Source: an uncultured bacterium
Lineage (GTDB): Bacteria > Planctomycetota > UBA1135 > UBA2386
Assembly: GCA_938003515.1 (NCBI GenBank)
Contig: CALKYL010000100.1
Coordinates: 1-5,735 of the forward strand
Direction: 5' to 3'
Length of the DNA: 5,735 nt
Positions 1-5,735 of this stretch are shown here, piece by piece. The translations under genes were made by a program, and so were the position numbers. The number at the start of each line of letters is the position of its first letter. The first letter of the stretch is position 1. The notes below the pieces were generated by a model, which worked only from the letters and a program-made list of their open reading frames with translations, made no database searches and had not been told where the DNA came from.

Positions 1-93
1 CGGGGGCAGCTCCGGGAGAGCGCGGACGGCGCGCAGGTCGTGCCACGCGAGCCACGCCCAGAGCAGCGCGACGCCGATAGCCAGCCACGTCAT
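1..93 (-). CDS. N-terminal fragment of a membrane-anchored protein, possibly a family 2 glycosyltransferase (runs off the left edge)
   Basis: An ATG at 93-91 opens a frame that stays open to base 1 and gives 31 residues. It begins MTWLAIGVALLWAWLAW, a hydrophobic segment of about 16 residues rich in Leu, Ala and Trp. After this come HDLRAVRALPELPP, basic residues and then a proline-rich stretch. A single N-terminal membrane helix followed by an Arg/Leu linker and a PxLPP segment is a common start for membrane-bound family 2 glycosyltransferases, where the GT-A domain follows directly. No catalytic motif is inside the window, so that assignment is a guess from style. The gene has the same orientation as the lipoprotein gene upstream and begins 66 bases after its stop, so co-transcription is possible. 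No convincing Shine-Dalgarno site precedes the ATG. An ATG seven bases upstream is out of frame. A different membrane protein is equally allowed. Confidence 0.5.
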   Translation of the reverse strand, partial: MTWLAIGVALLWAWLAWHDLRAVRALPELPP

Positions 94-106
94 GGGGCGG
101 CATCGT

Positions 107-122
107 GCCGCGCCGGCGCGGC
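107..122. repeat. 16-bp perfect palindrome in the gap between two minus-strand genes
   Basis: The sequence GCCGCGCCGGCGCGGC reads the same on both strands. As RNA it could fold into a 6-bp stem with a CCGG tetraloop. It lies 38 bases past the stop of the THNG-repeat lipoprotein gene and 14 bases before the next start codon. No T-tract follows on either strand, so it is not a standard intrinsic terminator. A second, shorter palindrome, CCGTCGACGG, lies at 134-143. In DNA this rich in G and C, short palindromes arise easily, so a function is uncertain. Confidence 0.3.
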
Positions 123-159
123 GGCGTCACGACCCGTCGACGGATCGGCGCGGCGGCCG

Positions 160-912
160 TCAGCGCACGACGACGCTGCCGTTGTGGGTCTCGACCCGCA
201 GTCTGCCGTCGGTCGCCGCTTCGCCGATCCGGCCACGCACGCTGCGGCGGCGCACCGTCGCTTCGTGCATTCCGTCCGGCGGCGAGATGCTGCCGTTGTG
301 CGTGACGGCCTCCAGCCAGCCGTGCGCGCCGCCGGCGAGGGACAGACGCACGTTGCCGTTGTGCGTCGTCAGGCTGCCGTCGAGCGCGCCGTCGCTCTCG
401 ATCTCGAGGTCGACGTCGCCGTTGTGCGTGCGCACGCGGACCTTCGGGCTCGCGACGGCGCCCTCGATGTCGCCGTTGTGGGTCTCGACCGACAGTGCGC
501 CGGAAGTGCCACGCGTTTCGACGTCGCCGTTGTGGGTGACCAGCTCGAGCGCCATCGCCTCGGGCACCTGCAGCGTGAACGCGAAGGACGGCGAGCGGTT
601 GCGCAGCTCGGAGCGCGGGTAGGCGCCGAACAGCTTCAGGCGGTCTCCGTCGCGGGCCTGCCCGACGGACAAGAGGTGCAGGTTCGCGTCGGCCTCTTCC
701 TGCGTGAAGCCGCGCACGCTCATCTCGGCGCGCACGGCGATCGTCTCGGAGGTCGCGCCGCGCCGGATCTTGATGTCGCCGTTGTGGGTCTCGCAGTGCA
801 GCCGCGCCGCCGCTTCGACCGGCAGCTGGAGCTCGACGACCTTGGTCGCGACGTAGCGGGGATAGGAGCAGGCGGCGCCGAAGAGGGATACGAGGAGGAG
901 CGTCTTGTGCAT
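160..912 (-). CDS. Predicted lipoprotein with seven THNG motifs, DUF4097-like beta-solenoid
   Basis: The product is 250 residues. The start MHKTLLLVSLFGAACS gives a short signal peptide whose Cys15 is a plausible lipidation site; the lipobox G-A-A-C is weak at -3. The ATG at 912 is chosen because it directly precedes this signal, although the same frame stays open far upstream as an antisense shadow. The mature part is a series of beta-strand-like segments, each ending in THNG followed by D, N or S and then I or V. The motifs begin at residues 42, 126, 144, 162, 183, 204 and 242. Spacings of 18, 18, 21 and 21 in the core match one rung of a beta-solenoid. This is the pattern of DUF4097/GIN-type putative adhesin domains, which usually carry T-x-N-G-[DS]-[IV]. 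The role in that family is poorly defined; an envelope location is inferred. The gene follows the large cytochrome/propeller gene after 80 bases. No clear Shine-Dalgarno site is seen. Confidence 0.88.
   Translation of the reverse strand: MHKTLLLVSLFGAACSYPRYVATKVVELQLPVEAAARLHCETHNGDIKIRRGATSETIAVRAEMSVRGFTQEEADANLHLLSVGQARDGDRLKLFGAYPRSELRNRSPSFAFTLQVPEAMALELVTHNGDVETRGTSGALSVETHNGDIEGAVASPKVRVRTHNGDVDLEIESDGALDGSLTTHNGNVRLSLAGGAHGWLEAVTHNGSISPPDGMHEATVRRRSVRGRIGEAATDGRLRVETHNGSVVVR
178..537 (-). repeat. Array of six in-frame THNG-coding repeats (a seventh copy at 778-789)
   Basis: On the plus strand the 9-mer GCCGTTGTG recurs at 178, 292, 355, 418, 472 and 526, and again at 778. It is always followed by GGT or CGT. 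On the coding strand each copy reads AC(C/G)-CAC-AAC-GGC, which is Thr-His-Asn-Gly. All seven copies use the same His, Asn and Gly codons. Those codons are the GC-ending choices expected in this genome, so codon preference plus protein constraint explains the identity without recent duplication. The sequence between copies is diverged. Confidence 0.85.
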
Positions 913-934
913 GGTCGTGGGCGCGGAGAGCGTC

Positions 935-963
935 GGCCGTGGAGCCGTTACGGCTCCGCGGCC
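935..963. repeat. Strong intergenic hairpin, 13-pair stem with a 3-base loop
   Basis: Bases 935-947 pair with 951-963 around the loop TTA at 948-950. Twelve pairs are Watson-Crick and one (940/958) is T.G on the plus strand or A/C on the minus strand. The hairpin sits 30 bases past the stop of the 1189-residue gene and 23 bases before the start of the THNG-repeat gene. Read in the direction of those genes it has no following U-tract, so it is not a canonical intrinsic terminator. It could stabilise a 3' end, attenuate read-through, hide the downstream start region, or be a protein-binding site. It is much longer than the other inverted repeats noticed here. Confidence 0.6.
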
Positions 964-992
964 CGGTATTCGCGAGTCACGGTGTTCGTCGG

Positions 993-3900
993 TCACGGCA
1001 GCGGCGGCTGGTAGGTCACGTTCAGCTTCGGCCGGTCCGCCGGGGTCAGGTTCTCGCGGGATCCGAACACCTTGGCCGACCGCTGACCCGGCGTCTCGTT
1101 GGCGCGCAGGATCCAGCCGTGGTTCTGGGCCGGCGTGTCCAGCCACAGCTGCACGTCCGCGATCATCGTCGCGTTCGAGTTCCACGTGTAGACGCCGGCG
1201 GTGTTCACGGTGCGGGTCTGGGTCGTGCCCGCGACGAAGTCTCCTCCCGGTGTGGTCCACGCGATCACCGGACCGGAGGACCTCGCGTTGGCCCAGGTCG
1301 CGTCGCCGCCGGTGGCGGCGCCGCCGCCGCCGATGCCGCTGTTGGTCGAGCCCTGGGTCCATTCGCTGGTCACGCGCCGCAGCGCGACCGACTCGGCGCC
1401 CGTCGGGTTGACCGGGTTGTAGGTGCACGTCAGCTGCAGACTCGCCGACTGCACGGTCGAGCCCGCCGGCACCGCGGCGGCGACGTCGAACTCGACGAGC
1501 GCGCGCCGGATGCCGAACTGCACGTTGGCGAGCGTCGCGGCGTTGCCGCAGACGAGCTGCGGATTGAGGCCGTTGCCGTTGCCCGTCGCCTCCGAGTAGA
1601 TGCTGGTGTCCTTGTCCGCCTCGATCGTGACCGTGACGCTCGCCGGCACCGAGGTGAACCAGTCGGGCTTGGTCTCGGAGTCGCTGCCCGCCGGACCGGT
1701 GGCCGTCAGCGACACGGTGTAGGTCCCCGGCGTCGCGAACGTGTGCGAGGGATTCTGCAGCGTGGACGTGGCGCCGTCGCCGAAATCCCACGACCACGAG
1801 GTCACGAAGCCGACCGAGGTGTCCGTGAACGCGATGCTCTGGTCGTTGTAGCCGGACCGGACGCTGGTGAAGTTCGCCGTGATCGGTCCCGGCGGGTCGA
1901 CCGTGATCAGGTCGGTCTTCGTCAGCGTCGCGGTCCCGCCCTCGCCGGTGACGGTCAGCGTCACCGAGAACGTGCCCTGCGTCGTGTAGTCGAACGACGG
2001 GTTCTGCAGCGTCGAGTCGATGGTGCCGTCCCCGTCGAAGTCCCACTGCCAGCCGGTCACCGCGCCGAACGGCTCGGTCGACTGGTCGGTGAAGACGACC
2101 GTCAGCGGCAGCGCGCCGCTGGTCGTCGACTGCGTGAAGTTCGCGGCGACCGGGCCGCGGGCACGGACCAGATCGGTCTCGGTGCGCGAGCCCTCGGTGT
2201 TGGCGTTTCGGGCCACGAGCTCGACCGTGAAGACGCCCGGCGTCGTGTAGGTGAACGTCGGGTTCTGTTCGGTCGAGTCGACGTTGCCGTCGTCGTCGAA
2301 GTCCCAGGACCAGCTCGTGGGCGTGCCGGACGACTCGTCGGTGAACTGGACCTGCAGCGGCACCGTGCCGACGACCGGCGTCGCGGAGAACCGCGCCAGC
2401 ACGCCCGACGTCTCGTCGAGGAACGTGACGACCACGTCGGTCGTGTCGGACGTGCCGAGGTTGGTCGCCGCGGTGCGGTAGGCGGCGAAGCCGACCCGGA
2501 AGTCGGCGCTGCCGACGAAGCTGCCGAACGACGGCGCGGACGACGCGCCGTTGCCCTCGGCGGACTCGCCGGCCGTCGTGCTGATGCGATAGGGGAGCAC
2601 GTTGCCGCCGTCGATCTGCAGGGTCTCGACCAGGAACACGTCGGTCGAGCGGTTCCCGTCGGGCCGGAGCACGTCGATGTTGCCGGCGTCCGACTCGAAC
2701 GCGACGACGGTCCCGTCCTGGGAGACGACCGGGGCGCGCGCGGGCCCGTCGCCGATCGCGTCGCCGTTGGGCGACACGCGCTGGTTCAGCAGCGTCGATC
2801 CGCCGGTGTCGCCGTCGAACAGGAAGACGTTGGTCGCCGCGACGAGCGCCGGCGCCAGGTCCGTCTTGTCCGACTGGAACGCGACCCGGATCCTGCCTCC
2901 GGTCGTGACGTGCACGCTCGCCGCGCTGCTCGGGCCGCCCGAGCCCTCGGACCCCGTGGCCGTGACGCTGCTGCGGACCTTCGTGAACGGCGAGCCGGCG
3001 TCGATGCGCGCGTGGAAGACGTCGCGCACGCCGTTCGTGTCCGCCGCGATCAGATCGGTGGCGTCGGACTCGAACGCGACCGCGACGCCGGTCGGGTCGA
3101 TCGCCGGTCGCTCGCTCGCGCCGTCGCCGCCGATCGCCGTGTTGCCGACCTCGTGGCTGACGAGCTGTGTCTGGTTGATCGTGGCGAGCCGCACGTAGAC
3201 GTCCGGCTCCGTCGGCCCGTTCGCGTCGGTGAACCCGGAGACGAGGTCGGAGGCGAGCGACTCGAACACGATCCACTCGCCGTTCGCGCCGCCGATCGCC
3301 GGTCGGGCGGAGGCGGCGTTGCCCGGCGCCGCGAGGCCGTTCCGGGTGCTGACGAGCAGGGTCGTGTCGGGCGCGCGGACGTTGAGCCCGCCGGCGAGCG
3401 GGCTGCCGTCGACGTCCTCTTCCGCGCGCAGCTCGACCGCCGTGCGAAACACGTCGCTCGCGCCGTTGCCGCCGCCGGCGGCGAGGTCGGTCGCGTCCGA
3501 CTGGTAGGCGACGAACAGCGTGCCGATCGGGTTGGTCGCCGCCGCGGTCGTCGCGTCGGTCGGGTCGAAGGACGGGTTCGGCACCCAGACCAGCGACGGC
3601 GCGGCCGACGCGCCGTCACCCGCCGCGGCGCCGCCGGCCGCGCGGCTGACGAGCGTCAGGTCGCGCACGGCTGTGGCCGCCGTGACGACGCGACCGCTGG
3701 CGTTCCACTCCTCGATCTCGCGCAGGAACGCCGCCGAGCCGCCGGGCACGGTGCGCGGCACGCCGTCCTCGTCCTCGGGCTCCGCGACGCCGTCGTGGTC
3801 GTCGTCGGCGACGCCGTTGCGGCCGCCGACCTGGGGCAGGATCCCGGAGTCGAGCGCCCACAGCACCCGCTTGTCGGTGACGAAGTGCTCGGTCTCGTCC

Positions 3901-4562
3901 GCCGGCACGTTCGCCGCCGCCGCGGCCAGCTCCGCGACGGTCCTGCCGCGGAAGTCGAACGACGCCGCCGGCGCCTGCCAGCCGACGACCGGGAACGTGT
4001 TGCTGGTGACGTGGCACGGCGCGCACGTCGTCGGGTCGTTGTTCGGGAAGCCGGGGCCCGGCGCCGGGCCCGCGTGCGGCAGCGGCGACGTCGCGAACGC
4101 GAGCGTGTCGGGAGCCTGCATGCTGTGGCACGTCGTGCAGCGCGGATGGCGGAACTTGCCCGCGAGCGACTGGCTGAACGCCCGGGTCTCGACGTCCCGC
4201 GCCGACACGGCGGCGACGAACACGTCGCTCGCGCCGTTGCCGTCGGCGACCGCGTCGCGGCTCAGCGGCGTGCCCGCGCCGTCGCCGTCCGCGGCCGACG
4301 CGGCGGTCGTGAACGCGAGCAGCACGACCTCGCGCGGCTCCGCGCCGCCGATGCCCGGGACGACGAGGCCGGCGACCCTGGTCTCGGTCACCGGATCCGT
4401 CGGCGCGAGCCCGAGGTCGAGCCCGACGGGCAGGTTCGCGTTGTCCCCGCCTGCTTCGGTCTCGTTCGGCGGCAGGTTGTTGCCCAGTCCGGAAGAACAC
4501 GCGGCGATGGCGATCGCGCAGAGGGCTGCGGCGACGCACGACGAGACGAAGGAGCGGTTCAT
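993..4562 (-). CDS. Large predicted lipoprotein: diheme cytochrome c module inserted in a seven-unit TolB/WD40-like propeller, three PKD domains and a C-terminal DNRLRE domain
   Basis: The product is 1189 residues. The ATG at 4562 is chosen because it opens a lipoprotein signal, MNRSFVSSCVAAALCAIAIA, with Cys22 after IAA; upstream in-frame codons are shadow sequence. Propeller units carry a VAFxSxATDL-like strand, a GNGxxD-like turn and a DVF strand. The DVF-type motif is at residues 113, 370, 454, 514, 578, 641 and 709. The long gap between the first two holds two heme motifs, CTTCH (142-146) and CAPCH (180-184), then an acidic DDDHDG segment near 253-258. PKD domains lie at about 721-803, 804-893 and 894-973, with WxWDF cores and TPGxxxVxL-type ends. 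Residues 976-1187 match a DNRLRE domain, with RALVEFDV, a VPAGSTVQSASLQL stretch, GWILRANE and a final RPKLNVTY. Export, haem attachment and lipid anchoring are inferred. Substrate and partners are unknown. No Shine-Dalgarno site is visible. Confidence 0.92.
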   Translation of the reverse strand: MNRSFVSSCVAAALCAIAIAACSSGLGNNLPPNETEAGGDNANLPVGLDLGLAPTDPVTETRVAGLVVPGIGGAEPREVVLLAFTTAASAADGDGAGTPLSRDAVADGNGASDVFVAAVSARDVETRAFSQSLAGKFRHPRCTTCHSMQAPDTLAFATSPLPHAGPAPGPGFPNNDPTTCAPCHVTSNTFPVVGWQAPAASFDFRGRTVAELAAAAANVPADETEHFVTDKRVLWALDSGILPQVGGRNGVADDDHDGVAEPEDEDGVPRTVPGGSAAFLREIEEWNASGRVVTAATAVRDLTLVSRAAGGAAAGDGASAAPSLVWVPNPSFDPTDATTAAATNPIGTLFVAYQSDATDLAAGGGNGASDVFRTAVELRAEEDVDGSPLAGGLNVRAPDTTLLVSTRNGLAAPGNAASARPAIGGANGEWIVFESLASDLVSGFTDANGPTEPDVYVRLATINQTQLVSHEVGNTAIGGDGASERPAIDPTGVAVAFESDATDLIAADTNGVRDVFHARIDAGSPFTKVRSSVTATGSEGSGGPSSAASVHVTTGGRIRVAFQSDKTDLAPALVAATNVFLFDGDTGGSTLLNQRVSPNGDAIGDGPARAPVVSQDGTVVAFESDAGNIDVLRPDGNRSTDVFLVETLQIDGGNVLPYRISTTAGESAEGNGASSAPSFGSFVGSADFRVGFAAYRTAATNLGTSDTTDVVVTFLDETSGVLARFSATPVVGTVPLQVQFTDESSGTPTSWSWDFDDDGNVDSTEQNPTFTYTTPGVFTVELVARNANTEGSRTETDLVRARGPVAANFTQSTTSGALPLTVVFTDQSTEPFGAVTGWQWDFDGDGTIDSTLQNPSFDYTTQGTFSVTLTVTGEGGTATLTKTDLITVDPPGPITANFTSVRSGYNDQSIAFTDTSVGFVTSWSWDFGDGATSTLQNPSHTFATPGTYTVSLTATGPAGSDSETKPDWFTSVPASVTVTIEADKDTSIYSEATGNGNGLNPQLVCGNAATLANVQFGIRRALVEFDVAAAVPAGSTVQSASLQLTCTYNPVNPTGAESVALRRVTSEWTQGSTNSGIGGGGAATGGDATWANARSSGPVIAWTTPGGDFVAGTTQTRTVNTAGVYTWNSNATMIADVQLWLDTPAQNHGWILRANETPGQRSAKVFGSRENLTPADRPKLNVTYQPPLP
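1644..2402 (-). repeat. Three tandem PKD domains within the large lipoprotein
   Basis: Residues 721-973 form three repeats of about 80-90 residues. Each opens with an ARFS/AANF/TANF strand and contains VxFTDxS or a close variant, then WSWDFDDDG, WQWDFDGDG or WSWDFGDG. Next comes LQNPSF or similar, then a T-P/Q-G-x-[FY]-[ST]-V segment. Copies one and two keep the acidic DxDGxxDS loop, while copy three has the shorter DFGDGATS form. PKD domains are immunoglobulin-like folds that usually act as spacers or binding modules in secreted proteins. Here they separate the propeller from the DNRLRE domain. Confidence 0.9.
3669..4202 (-). other. Region encoding the inserted diheme cytochrome c module
   Basis: Residues about 121-298 of the large lipoprotein interrupt the propeller. 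The two covalent haem-binding motifs are CTTCH, encoded at 4125-4139, and CAPCH, encoded at 4011-4025, with 33 residues between them. The rest of the module holds several Met and His residues that could be axial ligands, an Ala-rich helix near residues 208-222, an acidic DDDHDG-containing loop that could bind calcium, and a closing FLREIEEWNASG helix of the kind seen at the end of cytochrome-like modules. Two haems so close together suggest electron transfer or a peroxidase-like role, but no enzyme signature is recognisable. Confidence 0.85.
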
Positions 4563-4730
4563 GGGCGAGAGCTGCGAGCCGAGGACGGCCGCTGAGCCTA
4601 GCGCCTGCCGACGCGCGATGCCCGGCAAACGCCCGCGGCGCCGGGCCGCGCGCAACGGTTCGGAGGTGGCGGCCGTTACGCTGTCCGCCGATACTGCCCG
4701 CCGGCACGCGCTCCGCCCGCGGAAGTCCCG
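4563..4730. promoter_or_regulatory. Divergent intergenic region between the large lipoprotein gene and the MORN_2 gene
   Basis: These 168 bases separate the starts of two divergent genes, so promoters for both strands should lie here or nearby. I see no convincing -35/-10 pair on either strand. GATACT at 4690-4695 is a weak -10-like hexamer for the plus strand without a good -35 partner. An inverted repeat of 7 bp, GCCCGGC at 4620-4626 and GCCGGGC at 4640-4646, could form a hairpin with a 13-base loop. It is a candidate operator or leader structure, but such repeats are common in DNA this rich in G and C. No small gene is supported. Confidence 0.45.
4721..4725 (+). promoter_or_regulatory. Probable ribosome binding site of the MORN_2 gene
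   Basis: GGAAG lies five bases before the ATG at 4731 and partly matches the anti-Shine-Dalgarno sequence. It supports the chosen start, which also opens directly into a signal peptide. The minus-strand genes in the window lack a comparable site. Confidence 0.45.
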
Positions 4731-5687
4731 ATGAAGAAGTCGTATCTGTTGTTGCTGCTCGCGCCGCTCTGGCTGACCGGGTCGTGCAAGTTCCTCGTCA
4801 AGCAGCTCGTCGACTACACGGACTACTGGCCGAACGGACTGCCGAAGAGCCGCGGCCAGCTGTTCGGCGACAAGCAGTCGGGCGAGTGGATCCTCTCGTA
4901 CGAGTCGGGCCGCCCGCTCGCGAAGGGCCGCTACGAGAACGACCGGCAGGTCGGTTCGTGGACGTTCTATTACGAGAACGGCAACGAGCAGCGCTCGGGC
5001 ACGTACGACGAGAACGGTCTGCGCACCGGCGAGTGGCTCTACAAGTACGAGGATCAGACGCCGCAGGCGCGCGGCAGCTACGTGGCCGACTTCGAGGACG
5101 GGCCCTGGACGTTCTACGGCGAGGACGGCGCGGTCTCGATGGAGGGCCAGTACGACGCGGGCAAGCAGTCGGGTCTGTGGCGCTTCTACTGGCCGGGCGG
5201 CCGCTCCAAGGCCGAGGGCCTCTACCACCGCGGCGACCGCGTCGGTCCCTGGCAGGTCTGGAGCGAGGACGGCAAGAGCCGCATCCAGGACTTCGGCAAG
5301 AAGGCCGGCGTGACGCTCGTGCGCGAGACCTGGCCCGACACCGACGTCGTGCGGCGCGTCGGCGTGCTGGCGAACGGCGCGCCCGTCGGACGCTGGACGA
5401 GCTATCACGACAACGGCCGCGTGCGCCTGTGCGTCGGCGTGCGGGACGGCGCGCCCAGCGGCGTGTTCGAAGCGCGCGCCGCGGACGGCAGCGTGCTCGC
5501 GCAGGGCGTGTTCGACGGCGGGGAGGTCGCGCCCGGCGCCGTCGCCGTCACGGAGGGCGTCAGCCGGCCGATGCCGACCGGGCCGCTGCCGGCGGTTCCG
5601 GCCGACGTCGCGCCGTGGGCCGAGGTCGAGCGCCTGTCGGCGCTGCCCGTCGAGGTCCGGCTCGCGACGTTCGTCGGCGAGGCGCAG
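4731..5687 (+). CDS. MORN_2-repeat predicted lipoprotein, 3' end lost at the contig edge
   Basis: The genomic part encodes 319 residues. The start MKKSYLLLLLAPLWLTGSC is a signal peptide with Cys19 as a possible lipidation site; the -3 residue Thr is non-standard. From residue 31 the protein is a run of about nine repeats of the MORN_2 type, each G-x-W-x-x-Y-x-x-[ND/E]-G-x-x-x-x-x-G-x-Y. Unit starts are at Gly51, 75, 100, 124, 148, 172, then a degenerate unit near 196, then 220 and 244, so the period is 24. A Pro-rich segment (about 270-296) follows, then the start of a non-repeat region. MORN_2 proteins are often named YwqK-family antitoxins by annotation transfer; here the signal peptide and absence of a toxin partner argue for an envelope protein of unknown role. 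The frame appears to end at 5726, but residues after 319 and that stop codon come from sequencing adapter, so the real C-terminus is missing. Confidence 0.88.
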
Positions 5688-5735
5688 AGATGGGAAGAGC
5701 ACACGTCTGGACTCCAGACACACTGATAAATCTCG
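5688..5735 (+). other. Illumina TruSeq indexed adapter contamination, not genomic
   Basis: These 48 bases align without gaps to the TruSeq indexed adapter, beginning AGATCGGAAGAGC, continuing ACACGTCTGAACTCCAGTCAC, then an index segment ACTGAT, AT, and ATCTCG. I count 44 identities. The mismatches are at 5692 (G for C), 5710 (G for A), 5718 (A for T) and 5729 (A for T). The index matches the one I recall as TruSeq index 25. The composition also changes sharply from the GC-rich codons before it. The adapter supplies 12 false residues and a false TGA (5724-5726) to the MORN_2 frame, and a false start to a minus-strand shadow frame. Confidence 0.97.

Noticed and set aside
178..789. Regularly recurring GCCGTTGTG motif considered as a CRISPR array or regulatory iterons
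   Set aside because: All copies are in the same reading frame and encode THNG in a solenoid protein. The repeat is too short and the spacing too variable for CRISPR.
913..3276. Upstream extension of the THNG-repeat gene frame to an ATG at 3276
   Set aside because: The upstream 788 residues are an Arg-rich shadow of the large lipoprotein gene in another frame. The ATG at 912 opens a clear signal peptide.
939..4595. A 1218-codon open frame on the plus strand
   Set aside because: It lies antisense to the large lipoprotein gene. Its product is dominated by Arg, Ala, Val, Gly and Asp with no recognisable domain, as expected from a GC-rich antisense shadow.
4668..4689. GGCGG/CCGCC inverted repeat ahead of the MORN_2 gene as a hairpin
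   Set aside because: The stem is only 5 bp with a 12-base loop, which is expected by chance at this base composition.
4667..4695. Possible sigma-70 promoter with GATACT as the -10
   Set aside because: The -10 matches four of six positions and the -35 position (TGGCGG) is poor, so it is no better than chance.
3520..4734. A 404-codon plus-strand frame overlapping the start of the MORN_2 gene
   Set aside because: It is antisense to the haem and propeller region, has no domain or signal sequence, and its Ser/Arg/Pro/Ala-rich composition is typical of a shadow frame.
4731..5687. Annotation as a YwqK-type antitoxin
   Set aside because: Only the MORN_2 repeat supports that name. There is a signal peptide and no adjacent toxin gene in the window.
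4563..5723. Upstream extension of the large lipoprotein frame to 5723
   Set aside because: This part is antisense to the MORN_2 gene, and its first residues are translated from reverse-complement adapter. The lipoprotein signal at 4562 marks the real start.

Overview
The window is a very GC-rich bacterial fragment with G or C at most third codon positions, so long open frames appear in several reading frames. Only four genes are supported. Three lie on the minus strand and one, divergent, on the plus strand. The mix of secreted or lipid-anchored proteins built from repeats (a TolB/WD40-like propeller, PKD domains, a DNRLRE domain, a DUF4097-like solenoid and MORN_2 repeats), with weak or absent Shine-Dalgarno sites, suggests an environmental Gram-negative such as a high-GC Planctomycetota or Myxococcota relative. 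That placement is an inference with low confidence; no marker gene is present.

Layout from left to right. Positions 1-93 (minus) hold the first 31 residues of a membrane-anchored protein that runs off the left edge, possibly a family 2 glycosyltransferase. A 66-base gap with a 16-bp perfect palindrome follows. Positions 160-912 (minus) encode a 250-residue predicted lipoprotein with seven THNG motifs, a DUF4097-type beta-solenoid. An 80-base gap holds a strong 13-pair hairpin. Positions 993-4562 (minus) encode a 1189-residue predicted lipoprotein. It carries a two-heme cytochrome c module inserted into a seven-unit beta-propeller, then three PKD domains and a C-terminal DNRLRE domain. A 168-base divergent intergenic region follows. 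Positions 4731-5687 (plus) encode a predicted lipoprotein with about nine 24-residue MORN_2 repeats, cut off at its 3' end.

The last 48 bases (5688-5735) are not genomic. They match the Illumina TruSeq indexed adapter, including its index segment, with four mismatches. The apparent stop codon of the MORN_2 gene lies inside this adapter, so the true C-terminus of that gene is unknown.

The three complete or nearly complete genes all look like cell-envelope lipoproteins, so the region is best read as an envelope or surface locus. The three minus-strand genes could be co-transcribed (gaps of 80 and 66 bases), although the hairpins in both gaps could separate or attenuate them. No pathway can be assigned from sequence alone. 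The most unusual object is the cytochrome/propeller/PKD/DNRLRE fusion.
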